From Chitinophagales bacterium (GTDB taxonomy: Bacteria > Bacteroidota > Bacteroidia > Chitinophagales > UBA2359), in NCBI GenBank assembly GCA_020631035.1, contig JAHDIA010000433.1, positions 1-5,616 of the forward strand: a DNA stretch of 5,616 nt, in the 5' to 3' direction. Below are positions 1-4,448 of the stretch, piece by piece (within the stretch, counting starts at the first letter, position 1; every line of letters starts with the position of its first letter). The notes below the pieces were generated by a model that did no database searches, was not told where the DNA came from, and saw nothing but the letters and a program-made list of their open reading frames with translations. The position numbers were made by a program, and so were the translations under genes.

Positions 1-1383
1 GACGATGATCAAGAAAGTTTACATCCTGATTGTCTGGTAGAAAATGGTGGACAGGGGTTTTCTCTTTATACTGCTCATAGTTATGATGGATTGGTGCCAG
101 GAGACGTTTTAAGTACTATTTTTTTGAATGGTTTTTCCTTACCAGTTTCAACAGATGAATGGCATTATGCCTGTCCATCTATCGCAAATGAATGGGTAGA
201 TTTTGCATTGGTTTGTTTTGAGGTGATTGATTCTGATGGAAATCCCAATATTGAATTTGCTGGAACAGAAAATGGACCAATAGAAGATTTAACAGGAACC
301 AATTTTAACGATTCTACCAATGATGGAGACTATGACAACGGTGCCTTCTATGGGTGGAATCAATCGTACAATGATTTTATGGATTCTATTGCAATGGAGG
401 AGTGTCAAATGAATCCATTATGGATTGAAATATGGATACAAGAATCTTGGGATGGTCCCAATCCATTTCCACTGTGTAATGAAACAGGAGATTCTTTGTA
501 TATACCAGTAGCAGTATTTGGAACAGATAGTTTGTATTATTTGAGTAGTGAATGTGGTACCTCCATTACGCCAATAGTAGGGGATGCCACTGTTGGAGCC
601 ATTGCTTTTTCTCAAGATCAAATAGAGGAGACAACAGAAGAATGTGTAATTACTTTTACTTCTATTAATGACACTAGTTGTTATGCTTCACTTGTATTGA
701 AGGAGGATTTTTTTCAAAATTTTTCTATTCTTGAGTTTTGTAGTGGGTGTATAGATACTTTAGCTTGTAACTACAATTCTTTTGATAAAATAGATGATGG
801 AAGCTGTAAGTATGAAAGCCTGTGGTACTATGATGGTGACGGTGATGGTTTGGGGGATGTAAATATGGATTCTTTGTCGTGCAATCAACCCACCAATTAT
901 GTAGCCAATGCCGATGACGATTGTGATGGAATGTATGATGATTGTGGTATTTGCAATGGACCAGGCATAGCCGAGGGAACGTGTGATTGTGAGGGCAATG
1001 GACCAAGTATGTGGTACTATGACGCAGATGGTGATGGTTTGGGGGATTCAAGCCAAGACTCCTTATCATGTGAGCAACCAATGGGGTATGTGGCAGAATT
1101 TGAAGTGATGTCACTGGAAAATATAGGGTCATTATTTGATGTTCAAGTATACCCCAATCCCGTTCGAGAACAACTATATCTTCAAATCAATAGCAAAGAA
1201 GCCAAAAGCTTGGTGTTTGAAGTCTATGGAATGGATGGAAAACGCTATGTAAGCAGTATTTTGAATGTCCAAATAGGAGCAAATCAGTGGATTTTAGCGG
1301 CAAAAAGCCTTCCTAGAGGTCACTTTTTTTGTAAAGTAAAAGACAATAAGAAGACAGTCATCAAAAATTTTGTTAGCAATTGA
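1..1383 (+). CDS. T9SS-secreted Cys-rich multidomain protein with metal-binding-type repeats (5'-truncated by window)
   Basis: The reading frame is open from base 1 and ends at TGA 1381-1383, giving 460 residues in the window. The first ATG at 91 is internal, because codons 1-30 already align with the downstream paralogue (LHPxC and AHSYDG are shared), so about 115 N-terminal residues including the signal peptide are missing. Order seen: beta-rich region with CPSI, CFEV and GNPNI motifs (residues ~1-130); Cys-bounded domain (135-247) also found in both other genes; a GCIDTLACNYN...DDGSC module (249-269); one full repeat starting WYYDGDGDGLG (275-337); a shortened terminal unit WYYDADGDGLG (338-364); and a C-terminal sorting domain with VYPNP (~380-460). 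The CTD predicts export by T9SS and attachment or release at the cell surface. The repeats resemble the MopE-type putative metal-binding motif. Role unknown; adhesion or metal/calcium-stabilised surface structure is inference. It is a tandem paralogue of the gene at 1573. Confidence 0.93.
   Translation, partial: DDDQESLHPDCLVENGGQGFSLYTAHSYDGLVPGDVLSTIFLNGFSLPVSTDEWHYACPSIANEWVDFALVCFEVIDSDGNPNIEFAGTENGPIEDLTGTNFNDSTNDGDYDNGAFYGWNQSYNDFMDSIAMEECQMNPLWIEIWIQESWDGPNPFPLCNETGDSLYIPVAVFGTDSLYYLSSECGTSITPIVGDATVGAIAFSQDQIEETTEECVITFTSINDTSCYASLVLKEDFFQNFSILEFCSGCIDTLACNYNSFDKIDDGSCKYESLWYYDGDGDGLGDVNMDSLSCNQPTNYVANADDDCDGMYDDCGICNGPGIAEGTCDCEGNGPSMWYYDADGDGLGDSSQDSLSCEQPMGYVAEFEVMSLENIGSLFDVQVYPNPVREQLYLQINSKEAKSLVFEVYGMDGKRYVSSILNVQIGANQWILAAKSLPRGHFFCKVKDNKKTVIKNFVSN
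823..1092 (+). repeat. Two MopE-type WYxDxDGDGxG units in gene 1 (one full, one terminal)
   Basis: The first unit begins at the Trp codon 823 and is 63 residues long; the second begins at Trp codon 1012 and stops after GYV at 1092, just before the linker to the sorting domain. Both have the order WYYDxDGDGLGD, DSLSCxQP, then YV. Between them lies the CDGMYDDCGICNGPG stretch and a CDCEGN insert that also occurs in the last full unit of the neighbouring gene. This is the short version of the array found at 2737-3825. Confidence 0.85.
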
Positions 1384-1445
1384 ATGTTTAACAATTATTT
1401 AAAGATAATAAGAAAAAAGCCTATTATTTGTGGTTTAAATACCTG

Positions 1446-1505
1446 TTGGACATATATTTAGACACTTAAACTTTTCTTTTTTTTGAATTTATTTAAGGTG
1501 TCCAA
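1446..1505. repeat. Nested inverted repeats with two competing pairings
   Basis: TTGGACA at 1446-1452 is the exact reverse complement of TGTCCAA at 1499-1505, and ACC 1441-1443 matches GGT 1508-1510 beyond a two-base mismatch. Alternatively GACACTTAAA at 1461-1470 pairs with 1492-1502 with a single bulged G at 1497, leaving a 21-base T-rich loop. The two pairings share the right arm and cannot form together. No T-run follows the stem, so it is not a standard terminator. It may be a structured 5' leader if transcription crosses it, or coincidence in AT-rich DNA. Confidence 0.35.
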
Positions 1506-1528
1506 GCGGTACAAGAGTAGTCACAAAC

Positions 1529-1559
1529 TTGATAAAAATATCTAATTGGTTTAATTTTA
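1529..1559 (+). promoter_or_regulatory. Possible Bacteroidota-type promoter
   Basis: TTG at 1529-1531 and TAATTTTA at 1552-1559 are separated by 20 bases. This loosely fits the Bacteroidota housekeeping pattern (TTTG near -33 and TAnnTTTG near -7), with the last base of the -7 element off consensus. Initiation would fall within about ten bases of ATG 1573, leaving almost no leader for that start but a usable one for the in-frame ATGs at 1582 or 1594. Such matches are common by chance in AT-rich DNA. Confidence 0.2.
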
Positions 1560-1560
1560 G

Positions 1561-1583
1561 ATAGTATATCCTATGTATACTAT
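1561..1583. repeat. 8-bp inverted repeat enclosing the first start codon of gene 2
   Basis: ATAGTATA at 1561-1568 and TATACTAT at 1576-1583 are perfect reverse complements separated by seven bases, and the spacer contains ATG 1573-1575. In DNA it could be an operator; in RNA the ATG would sit in a hairpin loop. The arms are almost pure A/T, so the structure is weak and may be fortuitous. Confidence 0.4.
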
Positions 1584-4116
1584 GAACACATCTATGACTA
1601 CATTTAACCTTTCAACTTCATTTGTTCCAAGTATTTTGGAGAACAAAACACACTTCTTTAAGTTATTATCCACCTGTTTTATTTTGTCTGTGGGTACACT
1701 ACAAAGCCAAGCTCAATCCATTGATTGTCAAATGGTGGCAACAGAAGCTTCTTGTGATGAGGAGCTATATTGCTTCAATTTACAACTCAAAGGAAACAAT
1801 GGTGCCGATTATATGGGCTCTGCCTCTATTCGCTACTCTTATGATGCGAGTGTTTTGGCTTTTAGTGGAAACTCTTACAATGGCATTACAACAGGTTGTT
1901 ATCAATCTCTTAATTTTGATAATGAGCAAGGAAACCTTCATCCAGAATGCAGTTCTGGGGGGGGAGGTCAGGATTTTAATCCCTATCGAGCACATTCATA
2001 TGATGGAAATACCCCAGGAGATTTTCTCTTGACTTTGGTATTGGATTATCCGACGACCATTATTGGCAATGATACCTTTCGCTATTCTTGTCCATCTATT
2101 GGTGGCAATTGGGTAGACGTTGGTTTGATTTGCTTTGAAGTACTGAATCCAAATGGCAATCCCAATATTGCCATAATGGGTAGCCAAAATGGTGTTGCCC
2201 AAGAGACAGGTAGTAGCTTTAATTCAGATACAGACAATCCTGAAGATAAGTTTGAAAATGGCAGCTTTCCTAAATGGGAAATGTCGTTTAATGCTTATCA
2301 AGAATCTACAGTGTCTTGTAGTATTGCGCCCAATTGGGTCAATTTGGATGATCCAGGAGCCAATATTCCAAGTTTTCAGTGTAGTGAGGACAATGCAGGG
2401 CTGTTTGTTCCTTATTCTATAATAGGAGGAGCTGATTGGTATTATGTTTCAACTACTGCTGGTTCAGTCAATAATTCAGCTGTACAAGCAGAAGTGACAG
2501 AATATCTTTATTTAAGCATAGCTGAATTGGAAAATATCAATGAAGATTTTAGCCTATCATTTGTCAGTGCTGATGATCCCGATTGTGGAACAAGTATTTT
2601 GTTTGAATTGGATTGGTTGCCCGATCCTTTGTCAGAATTTTGTTTCCAAGAAGTATTGGGCTGTGTAGATCCGCAGGCATGCAATTACGATGCCGTTGCC
2701 AATACCGATGATGGCAGTTGTCAATATGCTTTTACTTGGTATCAAGATACGGACGGTGATGGTTTGGGCAATCCCAATGAAACCACTTTGGCTTGTACCC
2801 AACCCGCTGGTTATGTATTCAATGGAAATGACGCGGATGATACTTGTGATGGTGTAACGGACGAATGTGGTGTTTGCAATGGACCAGGAGCTTATGTTTG
2901 GTACCAAGATGCGGATGGCGATGGTTTGGGCAATCCCAATACGAGTGTACTAGCTTGTACCCAGCCTTCTGGCTATGTCTTTAATGGAGATGATGCAGAT
3001 GATACTTGTGATGGTGTAACGGACGAATGTGGTGTTTGCAATGGACCAGGAGCCTATGTTTGGTATCAAGATGCGGATGGTGATGGTTTGGGCAATCCCA
3101 ATGCAAGTCTTCTAGCTTGTACCCAACCTTTGGGCTATGTCGCCAATTCCAATGATACCGATGATGCCTGTGATGGTGTTTTTGATGAGTGTGGAGTGTG
3201 CAATGGTGCAGGAGCGTTTACTTGGTATCAAGATTCAGATGGTGATGGTTTGGGCAATCCCAATGCGAGCATTACTTCTTGTACCCAGCCTTTGGGTTAT
3301 GTATACAATGCAGATGATACCAATGACAATTGTAATGGCATTTTAGATGAGTGTGGTATCTGCAATGGACCAGGAGCTTCTATTTGGTACCAAGATGCAG
3401 ATAGTGATGGTTTGGGCAATCCGAATGCGAGCATTACTTCTTGTACCCAACCATTGGGGTATGTGGCGAACTCAAATGATACCGATGATGAATGTGATGG
3501 TGTTTTGGACGAATGTGGTGTCTGCAATGGCTTAGGACCATCCACTTGGTATCAAGATGCCGATGGAGATGGTTTGGGCAATTTTAATGCGAGCATTACT
3601 GCTTGTTTACAGCCGCTAGGCTATGTTGACAATGGCAATGACTTAAATGACGAATGTGATGGGGTGGTAGATGAATGTGGTGTCTGCAATGGTTTAGGGA
3701 TTCCTACTGGAATTTGCGATTGTGAAGGGAATGAACCAAGTGTTTGGTATGAAGATGCCGATGGAGATGGACTAGGTGATTTGTATGTGGATTCTTTGTC
3801 TTGTGACCAACCAGATGGTTATGTTTCTGGTTTTGAAAGCGTGGGCATTCAAGATGAAGCCTATGTTTTTGATGCTATGATTTATCCAAATCCAGCACAA
3901 TCAACTTTGTTTGTAGAACTTGATTCTCAAATAGATACCGAAATTAGCATTGAAATATTAGACCTTAGTGGACGACTAATCCAACAAATATCTACGAAAA
4001 TATTTCTAGGAAACAATGACTTGCAACTAGATTTGTTGTCCTACAATTCGGGAATATACTTCTTGCAAATTAAAACGGCTGAAAAACAATTCATTAATAA
4101 ATTTGTTGTAGAATAG
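1573..4116 (+). CDS. T9SS-secreted protein with six tandem MopE-type Cys-rich repeats
   Basis: Complete 847-residue frame ending at TAG 4114-4116. ATG 1573 is the longest start; in-frame ATGs at 1582 and 1594 are equally possible, since no Shine-Dalgarno sequence decides and the region before the hydrophobic signal segment (FFKLLSTCFILSVG, ~28-41) is long. Signal peptidase I cleavage is likely near SQAQS (~44-48). Next come a beta-rich region (~50-245) whose YCFNLQL and GSASIRYSYD stretches recall cohesin-like folds (tentative); the Cys-bounded domain shared with both neighbours (249-357); a GCVDPQACNYD...DDGSC module (363-383); six repeat units starting at Trp 389, 443, 497, 551, 605 and 659 plus a terminal unit at 725; and a T9SS sorting domain with IYPNP (~767-847). 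It is likely exported through T9SS. The DxDGDG motifs suggest Ca2+ or other metal binding and each full unit has four Cys. A G8 tract at 1957-1964 may make it phase-variable. Its ligand and function are unknown. Confidence 0.95.
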   Translation: MYTMNTSMTTFNLSTSFVPSILENKTHFFKLLSTCFILSVGTLQSQAQSIDCQMVATEASCDEELYCFNLQLKGNNGADYMGSASIRYSYDASVLAFSGNSYNGITTGCYQSLNFDNEQGNLHPECSSGGGGQDFNPYRAHSYDGNTPGDFLLTLVLDYPTTIIGNDTFRYSCPSIGGNWVDVGLICFEVLNPNGNPNIAIMGSQNGVAQETGSSFNSDTDNPEDKFENGSFPKWEMSFNAYQESTVSCSIAPNWVNLDDPGANIPSFQCSEDNAGLFVPYSIIGGADWYYVSTTAGSVNNSAVQAEVTEYLYLSIAELENINEDFSLSFVSADDPDCGTSILFELDWLPDPLSEFCFQEVLGCVDPQACNYDAVANTDDGSCQYAFTWYQDTDGDGLGNPNETTLACTQPAGYVFNGNDADDTCDGVTDECGVCNGPGAYVWYQDADGDGLGNPNTSVLACTQPSGYVFNGDDADDTCDGVTDECGVCNGPGAYVWYQDADGDGLGNPNASLLACTQPLGYVANSNDTDDACDGVFDECGVCNGAGAFTWYQDSDGDGLGNPNASITSCTQPLGYVYNADDTNDNCNGILDECGICNGPGASIWYQDADSDGLGNPNASITSCTQPLGYVANSNDTDDECDGVLDECGVCNGLGPSTWYQDADGDGLGNFNASITACLQPLGYVDNGNDLNDECDGVVDECGVCNGLGIPTGICDCEGNEPSVWYEDADGDGLGDLYVDSLSCDQPDGYVSGFESVGIQDEAYVFDAMIYPNPAQSTLFVELDSQIDTEISIEILDLSGRLIQQISTKIFLGNNDLQLDLLSYNSGIYFLQIKTAEKQFINKFVVE
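1957..1964 (+). repeat. G8 homopolymer inside gene 2
   Basis: Eight consecutive G lie in codons for Ser-Ser-Gly-Gly-Gly-Gly near residue 129, an unusual run for an AT-rich gene. Loss of one G would shift into the frame that stops at TGA 2030-2032; gain of one G would bring in TAA 1977-1979 five codons later. Either would give a product of roughly 135-152 residues without repeats or sorting domain. The equivalent site in gene 1 (around 46-60) has no such tract. Confidence 0.8.
2737..3825 (+). repeat. Tandem array: five 162-bp units, one 198-bp unit, one shortened terminal unit
   Basis: Trp codons opening each unit fall at 2737, 2899, 3061, 3223, 3385, 3547 and 3745: five spacings of exactly 162 bp, then 198 bp, then a partial unit ending after GYV at 3825. 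The consensus is WYQDADGDGLGNPN, then a CTQPxGYV stretch, then NDxDDxCDGVxDECGVCNGxG. The first half matches what I know of the MopE-type putative metal-binding motif (Pfam PF11617), recalled rather than searched. Units 1 and 2 share an identical 56-bp stretch (2836-2891 and 2998-3053), which indicates recent duplication; units 4-6 share an NASIT signature. Unit 5 reads DADSDG, a Gly-to-Ser change in the acidic loop. The last full unit carries a 12-residue insert with CDCEGN. Confidence 0.93.
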
Positions 4117-4160
4117 TGATTGAACGATTCAATAGCTAATTCAACTCAAATTTTATACTC

Positions 4161-4350
4161 TTAAACTGGCGTGAAGCGGATGGAAAAAGCGAACAGACGA
4201 AGCAGATAAAGAACCGACGTATACGCCCGATAGTAGCGGATATGGCAATGGCGGTATGTAAAGACGTAAAATCGTGTTTTATGTACCGCCATTGCCATAG
4301 TAGTGAATAGCGGGGACACACGATGGTTTGGAAAGCCAGCGTGCCGTTCA
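4161..4350. repeat. GC-rich intergenic element, candidate dispersed repeat or structured RNA
   Basis: By hand count this stretch is 91/190 G+C (about 48%), against 12/44 on its left and 26/98 on its right. It contains a long hairpin (4241-4299), recurring GCGG words (near 4176, 4236, 4310), a short complementary pair near its ends (CTGGC 4166-4170 with GCCAG 4335-4339) and GGCGT 4168-4172 matching ACGCC 4223-4227. The sharp boundaries and foreign composition suggest insertion of a REP- or MITE-like element, or a folded non-coding RNA. I see no transposase, no clear target-site duplication and no known RNA family. Boundaries are approximate. Confidence 0.5.
4241..4299. repeat. Long hairpin with perfect 16-bp arms
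   Basis: TATGGCAATGGCGGTA (4241-4256) is the exact reverse complement of TACCGCCATTGCCATA (4284-4299). If transcribed rightwards, 4257-4263 can pair with 4277-4283 using A-U and G-U pairs, and ACG 4264-4266 with CGT 4273-4275 past a bulged G, giving about 26 pairs and a six-base loop. No T-run follows on either side, so it does not look like an intrinsic terminator. Confidence 0.9.
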
Positions 4351-4421
4351 AAAAATAATTGAGAACAACTTAGAATAATCAAAATGATGATCGTACTTAT
4401 TGGTTGGATTGAAGTTTAGAG

Positions 4422-4435
4422 CTTGAATCTTCAAG
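4422..4435. promoter_or_regulatory. Small palindrome upstream of gene 3
   Basis: CTTGAA-TC-TTCAAG is a perfect inverted repeat with six-base arms and ends 13 bases before ATG 4449. Its TTGAA/TTCAA half-sites resemble the inverted repeat at 4119-4133 on the other side of the GC-rich element. It could be an operator or a hairpin near the ribosome entry region; chance is also plausible. Confidence 0.25.
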
Positions 4436-4448
4436 TGGAATTTTATAT

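Larger units (their letters stand above)
1384..1572. other. Non-coding gap between the two paralogues
   Basis: This 189-base AT-rich stretch has no credible gene. It holds a weak AT-only stem with a one-base bulge (1403-1412 with 1421-1429) just after the stop codon, which lacks a following T-run and so is a poor terminator. It also holds a T-rich tract at 1471-1484, a set of overlapping inverted repeats (1446-1505), a possible promoter (1529-1559) and an inverted repeat over the next start codon (1561-1583). The gap suggests that the downstream gene has its own promoter rather than sharing a tight operon. Confidence 0.6.
4117..4448. other. Non-coding region between genes 2 and 3
   Basis: No credible coding sequence is seen over 332 bases. 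AT-rich edges (4117-4160 and 4351-4448, about 27% G+C) enclose a GC-richer core described separately. Just after the stop of gene 2, ATTGAA-CGA-TTCAAT (4119-4133) forms a small perfect inverted repeat without a T-run. Overlapping minus-strand frames of about 70 codons cross the core but look like by-products of its composition. Confidence 0.7.

Noticed and set aside
91..93. ATG 91 as the true start of gene 1
   Set aside because: The upstream codons 1-90 are open and align with residues ~116-145 of the paralogue, and no signal peptide follows ATG 91.
725..1132. 135-codon minus-strand frame opposite gene 1
   Set aside because: It is antisense to the repeat region; its His/Asn-rich product is the mirror of Asp/Gly-rich codons, and the sense frame has clear homology and domains.
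1468..1490. Intrinsic terminator using the T-rich tract at 1471-1484
   Set aside because: The T tract lies inside the loop of the inverted repeat rather than following a GC-rich stem.
1622..2032. 136-codon + strand frame inside gene 2
   Set aside because: It is a shifted shadow of the signal peptide and N-terminal region; it matters only as the frame entered if the G8 tract loses a base.
2737..3825. CRISPR array
   Set aside because: Repeat units are 162 bp, adjacent without unique spacers, diverged, and translated as one continuous protein.
2737..3825. Type I dockerin repeats pairing with the cohesin-like N-terminal region
   Set aside because: The DxDGDG loop is similar, but the WYxD start, the CTQPxGYV stretch and the four Cys do not fit dockerin helices; the MopE-type motif fits better.
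4136..4382. Two overlapping minus-strand open frames of 71 and 73 codons across the GC-rich island
   Set aside because: They overlap in different frames, read through both arms of a hairpin, have no recognisable domain or leader, and are most easily explained by the composition of the island.
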